A stretch of DNA of 64,000 nt from Rhytidiadelphus loreus (Eukaryota; Streptophyta; Bryopsida; Hypnales; Hylocomiaceae). The DNA lies in the NCBI GenBank assembly GCA_947034895.1, contig OX344762.1, positions 82,454,981 through 82,518,980 on the forward strand, read 5' to 3'. A program made the translations under genes and the position numbers. Below the pieces are notes generated by a model, which ran no database searches, was not told the origin of the DNA, and worked only from the letters and a program-made list of their open reading frames with translations. This document shows positions 34,050 through 46,513 of this stretch, piece by piece (within the stretch, counting starts at the first letter, position 1; every line of letters starts with the position of its first letter).

Positions 34050-35069
34050 TATTATAATTTCATATCACAAAATTATTATTCTAAAGTTTTTCTTCTAGTA
34101 GATTATATTTTTGTCTACATGAAAAGCTTTTATTCATTCCATTTGGATTAGTGATGTGAAAGTTATGGAGCTTCTTGTTTAGCGAGCAATCATAGAAACT
34201 TCTTGAGAAAATAATGTATTGTATTCGTTTTTTAACTCAATTTTCACAACTTTTAAACATTAATAGTAGTTTTGGATACAAAGTTATGTATGCTTGCTAG
34301 CATTGTTGTTATGTATTGCTTGCTAGCATTAGTGTGTTTCAATTCCATCTTAGATTTATTATCAATTTATTTTTTCCTAACAATTTTTTAAGGAATGAAA
34401 ATCATGCGTGTGTTTTGGAGATTTTCTTTTTTAGATTTTCAACTCTAATCTTCAATATAAAAAAGAATTATCAAAATGTTTAAAGCAAAAAATTTAAGTT
34501 GAGAAGATTAAAAGTCAAATAATCTAATCAAGGAACGTGTTGAAAAAACAACTTTCTGCACTTTCAACACAATCTATCCGATGATAGTTTTTGGAATTTC
34601 TTACCACATTCTTATACTAGTCTAGTGCACAATCATATGGTTAGATGTGCAAAAGAAAATAAATATTTTAAGGTTTTACTATTTGCAATAGAAATGGTAA
34701 TGGGCAATTTCGTTAAAATGGCGTATTCCGTGTGCCATTTTCAGATCGCCCAATCTGAACTGTAAAAGTAACATCTAGAACATATGTAGATTTTAGAAAT
34801 CTTTGATTTATATAGATTTCAGATATCTAAGACATACATAGATTTCAGATTTTAGGGTTTGGATTTTTAAAGTGACATCTAGGATAGTAGTAGATTTCAG
34901 AAATCTAGAAAAGGTATAGATTTCAAACATCTAAGACTGTTGTACATTTCAGACCGCCCGGTCTGAACTGTGAAAACTGCCAAAATAGTGGAATGGCGCC
35001 ATTTTAACGAAATTGCCCATGGTAGTTCTTAGCGGTTTTGATGAAGAAAGGGCCTTGTGACTTTCGGGG
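34050..35069 (+). mobile_element. 5'-truncated TTAA-flanked family copy carrying a nested MITE
   Basis: The sequence from about 34050 follows the family body (TAGATTATATTTTTGTCTAC, GTGATGTGAAAGTTATGG, CTTGCTAGCA, CACATTCTTATACTAG) and ends CTTTCGGGG followed by TTAA at 35070-35073. The family match is broken at 34702-35018 by a separate inverted-repeat element. Non-coding. Confidence 0.65.
34702..35018. mobile_element. 317-bp MITE with perfect 22-bp terminal inverted repeats
   Basis: The first 22 bases (GGGCAATTTCGTTAAAATGG and two more) are the exact reverse complement of the last 22. The flanks are ATGGTAAT (34694-34701) and ATGGTAGT (35019-35026), an 8-bp target duplication with one change, as made by hAT transposases. 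Other copies of the host element read across this site without the insert. The interior has repeated TAGATTTCAGA words and no coding frame. Confidence 0.85.
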
Positions 35070-35073
35070 TTAA

Positions 35074-36537
35074 CAAATAATTAAAAGTTTGAACTCAATG
35101 AATGAAAGAATGCAATACTTTAGTCTTCAAAGTCAACTACATTTGATGTCCTTTAATAGACACTCCAATCCAATCCTAGATGGACTTGACTTCCAAGTTA
35201 GTTTTCATTTGGATTCTCACCTTCCTCCTCATATAAGGTAGTAGCACTGAAAATCATTGACAAATATAAGTGTTTCAATGTCTTTAATGAGGCCACATCA
35301 TGAAAATGTTGTTCAAAAGATATTGCAAGTAGAATCTGACTTTTTGGTTGCTCAGAGAATATGTCATAATTTTTCAAATACAACACATTGTATACTACTA
35401 CAATTAGTCATAGATTCAATAAGAAACAACACATTTGAAATCTAGAAGCAACTCAAAATGACACGTGAATATATAGTGGCACCTTTAAATCTCATACTCA
35501 AATTGGAGATTGTTGGTTTCATATACATATTAGGTTTGCTATAGGACAAAAAAGAAGAGTTTATTTTAGATACCCAAAATTTTAATATCCTTCGTTGATA
35601 TTCATCTCCTAAATCCAAAATAATCTAGAAAAAGACCATAATTATAGCATATTGGGCACAAACACATTTTTTTTAGTTCAACATTTAAATTCATTAGTAA
35701 AATTTCTCCCTTTTGTTCTTCTGAGTCAAAAGGTACTAGTGTGTCTCCATTTTGAGGGTGCCCTCCATCACAAAGTTTTAAATGTAAATATGGAGATAAT
35801 TAATCTTTCAAAATTTCCATGCCATTCAAACTATAAAAAATTCATCGATAATTCTACAAGGGTCCAAAAAAACATGTATTGAAACAATTTGAATGCAACT
35901 TCCATTTGTCTTTCAAGGAGGATTCATTGAAAGTTCATAGTGTGAAAACCACCTAAAGAGAATACTTGGCTCAAAAAGGATTATTTTTTACAACCTACCT
36001 TATTGTTTAAATTACCCCCTTACGACTAGGTGTGCAAATTTTGAATAGCACACAAACACAAACATGTTCTAAATAGACTAAATTTTCGTTTTTTCATTCA
36101 TCCAATTTTTGTTGTGTATTCTTTATGATTTTCTTAACATTTTAAAACTTTGTTGTGCAAATATTCTATATTTCAAAAGGGCATATGTATGTTTCAACTG
36201 AAAAAGTCATTATTTGAATTCAAAAAATGACTTGAATACATTAATAGTATAAAAATCTTAAATAATCACTATTGTTATTAGAGATTCATTTTTTGAACTC
36301 AAAGGATTTCTTTTGGTGGAGATTACTTATATATTCAATCTGAACTTAATTTTCATAGAAATTTTCCATTTTTGGTTAAATTTCTTATTAAAAAATATTA
36401 TTTTTTTAATTTAAAGATTCAACCATATGATTGTAATCTATATGTCACAGTTGAAAACTTTTGTTAGAAACCATCATTAAATTATTTTTCTAAGATACAA
36501 CTTCATAATTCTTGAAATTTGGGCTACATTGTTTTTC
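35074..36537. other. AT-rich spacer, nothing recognised
   Basis: No open frame of convincing length or composition and no terminal repeats that I could pair. Probably old transposon DNA. Confidence 0.35.
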
Positions 36538-36541
36538 TTAA

Positions 36542-37447
36542 CCCCTAAAGTCCCATTGTCCCCTCGGGGGACAATTTGGAATCCGGACAGGTTCTTATGG
36601 GCTGAAATTTCACCCTAATTTTTTGAAACTATTTTTAAAGATAGAAAAGCTGATAAGCTTCATAGAAACATAATTTTTATTTCAATTAGTGTCCAAAAGC
36701 AAAAGTTATACCACAAAAAGCTCAAATTAAAAAATAAATCCACAAAACACTTGAAATTATATTTTCAATTTTTCCGCTTGTAGTTCATATTTTTATCTTC
36801 ATGTGAAGCTTTGATTCATTACATTTTGATTAGTGATGTGAAAGTTATGAACAATCTTACTTTTTGGGCAATCTACCCATCTTCTTGAAAAAATAATTTA
36901 TGTGATTCATTTTAGAATGCAATTTTCAATTTTTTCAAATTTTTTTTAAAGGGTTAAGTTTTCTTGCTAGAACAATCTCACCTTTGGTATTATTGTATTT
37001 CAATCCCATCTAAGAGCTATTAACAATTTAGTTTTTCTTTCAATCTTGGACCTATTTCTACTTGACAATTTTTTGAAGTATGAAAATCAAGTTGATATTT
37101 TTTTATATTTTATTCCTAGATTCCCAACTCAATTCTTCAACACAACAAATTTTTAATTCAAATTCCATAGTGCAAATCTTTTCCACAAATAGCGGTCAAA
37201 GTCATTTGAAATTGCAGTCTGACTAGTGTTAAAAAAAAACTTGTTTATTCAACTTTGAATGCTCATATCTCTCAATCTATATGGTCAAACTTCATGAAAA
37301 TTTTACCACATGATTTCAAACAAGTAAAGCTCAAGATCCTATAGTTTTGTTACAAAAAAAATATTTTTTTGGTTTCCTTGAACAAACGCACTAGAAATGG
37401 CAGTTTTGAGTGGTTTTGACAGAAAAATGTCCTTGGGCCTTTAGGAG
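36542..37447 (+). mobile_element. TTAA-flanked inverted-repeat element
   Basis: CCCCTAAAGTCCC follows TTAA at 36538-36541, and the right end GGGCCTTTAGGAG precedes TTGA at 37448-37451. A subterminal palindrome TTGTCCCCTCGGGGGACAA lies just inside the left end. The body aligns throughout with 54766-55700 (TATGGGCTGAAATTT, GATGTGAAAGTTATG, CTTGCTAGAACAATCTCACC, ATGGCAGTTTTGAGTGGTTT). 906 bp, non-coding. Confidence 0.75.
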
Positions 37448-37451
37448 TTGA

Positions 37452-40020
37452 TAGGAGTAAGGTTTTACTAACTTTGATTTACTGATTTTACATTCTTCAC
37501 TTTATTTTAATCTCTTTACGGAGTAATTTCTTTTTTATTAAAGGTGAAAAATAAATTTTGAAGTAGACCCTTTTAAATATGTGCTTGGTTATTATGTGCA
37601 CATGTGCTATAAATTTAAAGGCATTTGAATAATTTTTAGAATTTTCATGCGGTTTCAAAGTGTTTAGTCATTCTCAAACTTTTTCATGTTTGAGCTCCAT
37701 TTTGGAATAATTAAGCAAAGATAATTTCAATCGAGTTTGATCTAACCAAAACAAGGGCTTACCAAGTGTGTTTTCTAGTTCACTTTATTATTCTCAAATA
37801 TTATTAAAATTGAGACAGGTATTGGAAGTGCAACTTACCACAATCACAACATAGATTTATTCTAGTGACAAGAATATTTTTGAAGGATCTAATTTCTTAG
37901 GAGGGCTTTAAAATAGAATGTACATTTGAATTTGCAAAAGTTGCTACTAATGTAATAGGATTTATTTCTCTTTGTTTCTCATACAATTTTTAAAGTTGAA
38001 CAAACTTAGTCTTCATCAACTTCTAACCTCCTTTTCTCTTATTCTATACTTCCATTATTTGAACGGATTAAAAAATTAAACACGAGGGGGTTCAATTAGT
38101 CTTGAATGGAGGAATGTGTTCCATTTCTTATTAAATATACTACTTGAAGATATCTTTTTGAATTATAAATAGACCGTATATTTTACCATGCTACACCACT
38201 TTCTGAAACAAAGGATTTGGAGTTGATTATTTTAGTCACTTATTTTTGAAAGAGAATAAAAGATAGGATGAGTTCAAGCTTTAATGGGTCAAAGTATGTT
38301 TTGGTCACAAATTGTCAAAAACTACCATTTTCTAGTGCTTAAGTGAAAATAAGAAAGAATCTTTATTGAATTTAACCATAAGTAATTAAATTAGATTTCC
38401 ATGAAAATGTATAGGAAATCAAGAATTAAAAAAACTTTGGTTGCATAGATTGTAAAATTATTGCTTTGAAGTTAGAATTTTTTTGCTTTGATTTTGATTG
38501 ACACAAGTAGTTGTCAATAGACTTTAACTTCTCTTAGAATGAGATTTTTGCACTGTATGTTTTTATTTATTGAGGCGTTGCTCATTGTATTGTGTTAGTT
38601 ATAATTTTCAAATTTCAAAAGAAGGTTTGTATAAATTTCTCAAAGGGATCCGCTTGGCCTTGATAACTTTAGATGGCATAATTCTATCCAATGACTTGAT
38701 TGTAAAATAATTAAATTTATGCTAAGAAAATGCATTATGCATCTATATTTTGAAAAGGTGTTTCCAAAATTGACTTCATTAGAACCTATGGTAAGTGAAT
38801 TTCCAATTGTTCCATTGAGGAACAATTATGTATTAGGAATTAAAACAAATTTCTATTATGTATCAAAACATCTTTATTACATTCTAAGCATATAATTTGG
38901 ATCAAGCATCGTTTCATTTTATAGACACATTTTTCATATTATTTTTAATGGAAATTGAATCACATCACTACACATCCCCAAACTAACTACTATTGGTGTA
39001 TTCAATGCACCTCCGCAAACCATTTGACACTCAACAAAATGGATGAAAAGTGTCTTGGGATACTCATAATTGCAATGTTGCTAGTTGATTTTTTATATTA
39101 TTAATAATATTGATCCCTTCAAACCAACTTTGGGAGACTAAGTTCTAGTGGATTCGTATACTTGACAAAACTTTTGATGGAACTTTGTCTGACATTCAAA
39201 ATGAGAATACAAACCTTTATTTTTACCAGAAAAATAAGGAACAAGTAAAAATGCAAGGAATAACCAAAGCAAATCATTATATACTGGTAACCAAATAACA
39301 ATAAAGAACTTCAAACATTTTATGTATACCAAGATAGCATAACTATATAGGATCTATACTTGGAGGTATTGTGGTAAAGGTGTAAATGTGTGGGGCTAAT
39401 GTCAAATGCCACAATAGTCCTCTGTAGGAGAGACTCTTGAACAATGTTTTTTTAGCAATCTTTTACTCAAAAGCAATGCAAACAAAATTGAGGAAATATT
39501 AGACAATATATGCATCTTTCATCTTGGATGAATGTACACTTGTTGGGATTCAAATTTAAATTTTCATCCATATTTTGCATGTTTCATCAATTTATATAGA
39601 TGGAAACAACTTCATCACTCCAAGGAACATAAATTGTTCTTTGCGTTGCCCAAAATAAATGGAAAAAAAATCCCTACTCATGAAGTCCCTGTGAAGTCTT
39701 GATCGGTTGTCCTTGAGCGACCCAAACAAAATTTCATCGCCTATTGATGGATTTCGATATTTGACGTTGAACGAGTCATCAAATACAATGATTCCACTTC
39801 CCTATATGACGAAGATGGATGCTCAGATTGTTGAATTTTGATGGATATGGGCACTTGACGACAATCATGGTGTGACCACATACCGTAAGCTTATTAATGG
39901 GTATTTGAGTGGGTACTTGAATGGGATGGTTTCCTGCTTGATGAGGAGTTGAGGAGGGCTTGAAGTTCGGAACAAACCCAGTGAACCATGTAGGTTGGCA
40001 ATGAAGAGTATGCTTTAAAA
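37452..40020. other. AT-rich spacer, no gene seen
   Basis: Frames are short and unremarkable. The minus-strand frame at 39779-40069 (96 codons) has a somewhat protein-like composition but no family I recognise, and it overlaps a hairpin. Confidence 0.35.
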
Positions 40021-40021
40021 G

Positions 40022-40090
40022 TAATTCTATCCACATAAGCCTATGAAAAAGCTGGTTTGCCTTTTTCATAGGCTTATGTGGATAGAATTA
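40022..40090. repeat. Perfect 30-bp inverted repeat with 9-base loop
   Basis: Arm 40022-40051 (TAATTCTATCCACATAAGCC...) is the exact reverse complement of 40061-40090. Pairing continues for a few more bases on each side after one mismatch. Such perfection in decayed DNA points to a recent origin, for example template switching, or to a small transcribed hairpin. Confidence 0.9.
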
Positions 40091-40649
40091 TTTTTAGATC
40101 ATTTTTCAGAGAAAGAAAAATAGATGTGGAACCTAACATAAGTGGTTTTGTATTTTTCTAAGGATTTTTGAATTACTTATAAATTTTCAAAGATTTGGGG
40201 GCATAGGTCTCTCAAATCTTTGAAAATCTGTGACCATAGGTCTCTCAAAATTCGTCCACTTGCAACTTGTAAAAAGATGTGCAGGAATCAAAGACAATGA
40301 TTGGCTCTTGCAATAGAAAACCATTTTTTCCTCGATGCATTCAATCGGTAAAGTGGTCCATTTAAGGATCACCCCATCTCTATTCTCCACCTAAAAATAA
40401 GGGGGGTTTGAAGAAGATGGGCGCTTTTAGAGCATACTACCTTAATAGATTTTATTGCTTTCATGAATTGCACTATCGTTTTTTCCTTTTCCTTTTTCTC
40501 TTTTCCACATTAACTTTTTATGAGATACCAACAAATTGGAATGTGAATAGTGCCACCTTCCATATTAGAAGTGAGGTCATTTAGGTTAATACTACTCCCA
40601 ACCTCTCACCCAATTGGTTGAAGTTAATTATGAAAAGATGAGGTCTCAC

Positions 40650-40790
40650 CACGACCAAGGTAGTCACCAAAATACTCCGATCATTAGACCAATACAGATG
40701 CATTCTTTGTTTCTACAAGTAGCAGTGAAGTCATCCATTGGACCCTTTTAGATGTGCAACGTCCTTACAAGGGTAAGTTGTTCCATTGAT
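40650..40790. repeat. Dispersed repeat, copy 1 (also at 60345-60480)
   Basis: GCATTCTTTGTTTCTA, AGTGAAGTCATCC and CATCCTTACAAGG-like blocks occur in the same order and spacing here and at 60345-60480. The copies differ at many positions. Element type unknown. Confidence 0.65.
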
Positions 40791-43700
40791 TGAAATACAT
40801 CACAGGAAACATGACTCTTTCAGCAAAATGCTCAACCCTGGACGTAAGGTGAACCAGCCTATTACCACCACCTTTCTCAATTGATTGCCTTCATATCCAC
40901 ATCAGGGGTAAATTTTGAGAGGGAAGTGTACACCACAAGTACATGAGGGCAGAATTGAGAAGAGTAGTTGTTGGGGGGCCTTAAGTTTGTTGATCAGGCC
41001 CATTAGGATTTTGTGACCAACTTCATCTGTTGGTTGGTTGTGGATTGTCTGATCTCGGTTGCTCGTGAATTTATTATATTAGTGACGCCCCTGCAAATTC
41101 TGCCAACTGAAATAACCATAATTGCATAAAAAAAATTCTGCTCCACACTGAAATGACAGAGCCTGTGACGGTGTGAGGTAGGAAGTCCATAAATCGTCCA
41201 TTTAAGAGCTAAAAGTGAATTTGGGGTATTCTTTTTCTTGAAATATTTCAGTGAATTTTCTTTGAAAGATAATGAAATTGGCATTTAATCCAAGTTGTTT
41301 CATATTTTTTTGAAGCTTTGTGGAATTAGTTATGAATTTTTGAAGTTGAAACACAATGATGATGTTTGGGCTCTAAAAGCATCCACCTCCTAAAATGTAC
41401 ACTATTTGTACATTGCTAGTGCGAAGGGAAAGGAAAATGTACCTATGCGTTAGAGGACATTTTTAGAGCGTGAGCGTTTTATGGACCTCCTACCTTAATC
41501 AAACTCAATATCCTTCACTATGCACATGGAGTGTGCCATTTTGCTAGTGTATTGCAGTGGAATTTATTCTATGTTATTTTTTTGAGATGAAACCACTCCA
41601 TCTCTTCTACAAGTTATAAAATTTTCAACTCTTTTGTGAAGATGTGAAATTATCACAAGTTTTTGAAGTAATAGAGAAGATGATTCAAATCAACACTAGC
41701 TTTTAGATCTTATGGCATCCAAAAGTAGTCTTGGAAGTGTATGTAATGGAAATAGTTGAAAATCTATAAAGAATTTGAAGTTAGCTTGCAAGTAGAGGGC
41801 ACTAATTTTTTATACTTACAATGTTATGGAGGGGTCTGATTTTGAGTGAAAATCAAATAACACATTGAAGTTATTAGATTTTATATATGACAATGTTTAA
41901 AAATCTCATTAAAATAGTAAAAGAAGTGAATGATGAAAGATGTTTCTAGATACAATATTGCTATTTAATGTTTGGAAGACCAATCTTGGAAGATCCAACA
42001 TACTTGTTGCCCGAATCTTTGGAGTGCGAGTGAAAAGAACTAATCAATCCATGTGGCATTAGAAAAAGAGATGAAAAATATAGAGTGTACATCTACGTGG
42101 CATTAGAAAAAAAGATGAAGAAATGTAGAGTATGCATCCATTTTTGTTATATAAACACTTATTTACAATAGAGGGAGTCATGTTTTAAATAGAATCAAAT
42201 TTTGGATACATGTATGGTAATCAATCATATTGAGGCTCATGGCAATGTTAAATTAATAATTGTTTCTACAAAAGTGAGCATATTTGGTATAGAATGTGAA
42301 GATTTTATATACAATGACTAAGCATGGATTTATATATATATTGTCTAAGTTTTTGTTGGAATTGGATTTAGTTTCTTATGGTCTTTGGCTCATTATAAAG
42401 ATTAAATTTGTGTGCCATTAATACAAAAGTATTTTAACACCGTCTATTTTTAAAGCAACCGGAGTTGGAAACTGTAATTCAAAGTTTTGTATAAAGCAAA
42501 AAATTTGATTATGTATATTGTGACTCTGCTACTAATTTCCATGCAATTCATATGGTCATCTTTGGAACAAAAAATGCTTGATTCCATTATCTTTGATTTT
42601 GTACAGTCAAAAGTAAGTATATAATTTGGCCATTTGTTACGAGGATGACATACATACAATTTCAAATGATTCTCACAATTATCTTGTCTCCTGAAAAATA
42701 GACTTGGGACCTGGAGAGTAAAGCGTAATAGAGTTTTATTTGAAAAGTCATAGTATGTTTTTAGTTTTTGAACCCAAATTTTGCATTAAAAACAATAAAT
42801 GGCTAAAAACTAAAAACTAAATCCATTTTGTATGCAAATATGAATTCTTGTGATTTCCAAAAAAACATTGAACAAGAAATTTAATGCGATTTAGAATTGA
42901 ATTTGTATGTTTTTAATGTAGCCAAAGTGGGGTTACTTATTTACCAAAATACAACATGACATTTTAAATACTTACAGTAATATAACCTCAAAAACTTTGA
43001 AATCCTCTATCGATGAACATCACAATCCAAACTAAATTCTATATATCAAAATACAATTAAAAGATTGATATATCATGATTATAGATCCAAAGTTCAAATT
43101 TCAATAAAACTTTCAATTTTCTAAATTTTAAATTATAATCAAGACTATATTTTTTATATTTCATTTTATTAGTGAGACTCAAGTCTAAAAGAGATAATAA
43201 ATTTCCATAGGCTCAATATACATCAAATTTGAAAAAGGAAAAAGTTCACATAATGCACTTCAATGTGATTTGTGGATTAAACATTTCAAATTGTAAAAAA
43301 ATCACTAACAACTCAATAAGGGATTTTCAACACTAAATTAAATCCATGCAAATATTATGAAACGATAAATTCTTCATCTATTGCTATTGATTTATAATCA
43401 TCCAACAACTACATCATTGGAATCTTGGGAAATTTAGAATTAAATAAAATTTTAACCCAAACTGTTCCTCATATTTTCCTCTAGGTCCTTGCTAATTTAA
43501 CTACTAATTAGAAGATTTCTAAGTCATAAGCACCTACCAAAGCAACAATTTTGTTTTTCCAATGAACTACATTTAAAGAATAAACTAAAACAATATCGGC
43601 AACTTATAAACAATGAAATCAAGTTGATATATAGCACATAGAAATTTACACAAGATAATGTGGTACAAATGATACTGATTGTTTTACATCTATAAGCAAG

Positions 43701-45335
43701 AAATTATTTCTAAAAATATAAAGGGAGCCTCTACCAATTTTCTTATTGTAGCTTCCCAAAATATGGACATTGCACTCTAAATTGAATTTATAGCAAATTT
43801 AGTAACGTTCTTACTGACTTTCTTTAATTTATGAAAATTACATTTTGATGCTAAGCAATTTGTTGAAGCTATCTTTGAGCAATCAATCTCAAAAGCTCAT
43901 TCAACATTGAGCTCCTAGAGAAAAATTCTCAAGGGGGAAGCACAACTAGTAGAATGCTTACACATTTTCCTAAGGTTCGAGCATCCATTAATTACCACCC
44001 TAGCTTCCCTAGATACCAACATCAAAAATATTTGCATGAATGGTGAAGAAACTTGTGGTAAACCGTCACTAGACAAAGTCATTGGGGCCATCATTTAATT
44101 CATGTCAACCTTTGAATCCATCATTTTTGTATGCTTATTATATTATCTCCAATATGTATTGTGCTTAATGTATAGTGTTTTACTTAGATGAACTTTGGAA
44201 GTGAATATATTTCCATTTTTCAGCTTTAAATTCTCTATTTCCAAGTAATTAGCTTGCGTTTTTTTTTAGATGTTGATACATGTTAACTCTTAAACAACAA
44301 GTCAAGCTCCTTGGGCTTGATTTCAATTGAATCCTAAACAAAAAGTGGGTTTAGGATTTTTTGAAAACATTTCAACCTATTCAACCCACTTCATTAGTGA
44401 ATGAGGCTTGCTAAGCACTGCTTTTAGGTTGCTAAGTCAAAGCATTGTTCATTTATCAATTTTATATGCCTTCATCAAAACAAACCTTAGGCAAGGAACG
44501 AGTTTCATGCCCAACTTCAATGAGATTTTTTGTTCCACTAGGATTACCCACTAGGCCATCAAATGTCATTTAAGGGTTAAGGTATGTACATTTGAATTAG
44601 AAAGCAACACTTAAACTTAGATATTGACAACATATTAAGATGTAGAAATCAAAGATGAAAACCTACAAGAGCTTACTTGGTGATGATTTGTGTATTTGAC
44701 AAGCAATGCTACTAATGTGCCTTGAAATCCTTAGATTTTTCTTGTAAGTAAGATCCAATAAAGTTTGACAAATGGTAGGTTTTTTCAATTACTATTAGTG
44801 TCAATTATGAGTGCAACTAACTTATCTTGTTCAAACCTTCTAAACCATATTATATTTTTGTTGAAGTACAATAAACGTGCATTTCTCATCCAATGTTAGT
44901 GTACATAGAAGAGAAAGAATATAAGGTCATTGCATTTGATTGTAATTCCTTTCAAAAATCATTTTCTAAATTTTTTTGTCTACATTCAATCACCTCTATT
45001 CATAAGAGCCTAGAGTCCCTTTGGATACTTCTATTTTCAAACACTTTGAAAATTCATAGGTCGTGCTTACAATGTCTAAAAAAAAAAGTTAAAAAAGAAT
45101 CTATAATTTCATTCATTTGAATTCCAACAAAATTCAACAAGACTAGGCAATTTACTAATAGGAATCAAATTCAATTGCTTATTAAAAAACAATTCAATGT
45201 AGTTATCTTCAAGAAGTTCTACAATCATAGTATTACCTTGAAAATGAAAATCACTATGCATGTGTCTTTGTTTGGTCCATACGCCAAGATGCCAAGTCTC
45301 TTGTTCACTCTTTTCGCAATGAAAAATCTTCATTA
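40791..45335. other. AT-rich spacer, no gene seen
   Basis: 4.5 kb with stops in all frames. Around 40845 the string GTAAGGTGAACCAGCC resembles the terminal repeat of the 53056-53568 MITE, possibly a solitary end. A short tandem duplication is at 42051-42139. No coding sequence recognised. Confidence 0.4.
42051..42139. repeat. Imperfect 44-bp tandem duplication
   Basis: Two units starting RTGTGGCATTAGAAAAA / ACGTGGCATTAGAAAAA, each ending TAGAGTRYRCATCY, at 42051-42094 and 42095-42139. Confidence 0.7.
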
Positions 45336-46513
45336 GAGCATCTCCACCAATGGCCTATAAAATAGACTTGGTTTACAACACTTAGTGTGTCCTTGCCTAC
45401 TTCCTGACACAACAATGAAAGTAGGCCTCTGCTAAAGGTAACTACCCTTTTATGGATAAAATGGGTGCAAGCCTGTTGAGGGCAAAATTGTAATGGTGGT
45501 GTACATTCAAGTGGAGTCTCACTTAGTAGAAGGAAAAAACATGTCTTCCAATGGAGTTTGGGAGTTCCAAGGCAATTAGAGTCTTGAGAGAATGATGTAG
45601 AACCACAATTGTGGAATAAAAGCTCCCCATGGAGCAGATGGATTCTTCATGACCTTTAACCTCTAAATGTTCAAGGCACCCAAATTTGGTGCTTGCAAAA
45701 CTTTGAAATTAAATAAGACTTAGACAATTTTCTATTTTTAGTATTTTAAATTTTTGAAAAGTTTTTCTTGAAGTATAGTTTTAGCATCAAAAATCCGATC
45801 TTGAAAATAAATGATAGTGATTTTTCTATTCAAGATTTTGTGCAAGGGTACTCATTGCAATCTTGGCTTCCTGTAGTGTTGAGAGCTCTTGGAAATGAGC
45901 CTCAAATACACTAGATCTTGGAGAAAAAATCACATTCAAAATTCATTTAAAAAAATTATGAAGTAGATTTTGAGAAGCCATAAATTGATCGGGGTTATAC
46001 ATGTTAGGCCCTTTAACCTCATATTTTTTTTGGTCACTGACTTTTTAGATTTTACTTGTGAAAAGAGGATTGAAAGTGACTTCACATCACTTTTGCAGTT
46101 TTAACACTCTCATGGTCAAAAACTATAATCTTTCACTCCATAAGTGATGTTGTTGTGTTTTCTTTTCCTATGAGATCTCTAACATGTGTAGTTTGAATTT
46201 GTATGGTTACAATTCAAAAGAAATTGATACAACTCATCAAAATGTTGGCATTTTGTTCAATTTAGGACAAATTTCAAGAAACTTTAAATAGGTCTTGGGC
46301 ATTTCGGGGTTAAGAAGGTGCTTTGTTTTGTTTGGCCCATGCGTTAGTAGTGTGCCACAAGTCAAATGTGCAGGACACTAGAAGTTGAAGTGTGGTGACA
46401 AAATTTTCCCATGGCCTACGTTGAAAAACAACAAAGTTTGCAATCGGTGAGACACAGAGCCACTCACCTCGGCGTGGCAAAACTCTCGCCAGGGCAGTAT
46501 GATGGAGGTGCTC
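45336..46513. mobile_element. PIF/Harbinger-like MITE, probable, with a nested element
   Basis: The left end GAGCATCTCCACCAATGGCC is imperfectly mirrored at the right end (reverse complement GAGCACCTCCATCATACTGC). Flanks are TTA and TTT rather than an exact trinucleotide duplication. The ends resemble those of the 61581-61974 element. The interior holds another inverted-repeat element (45660-46309), leaving about 530 bp of its own sequence. Confidence 0.4.
45660..46309. mobile_element. Possible short member of the TTAA-flanked family, nested
   Basis: Ends are CCTCTAAATGTTCAAGG and ...CTTGGGCATTTCGGGG, abutting TTAA at 45656-45659 and at 46310-46313. The termini match the family pattern but the 650-bp interior aligns poorly with the others, so this may be a diverged or deletion derivative. 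Confidence 0.4.
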
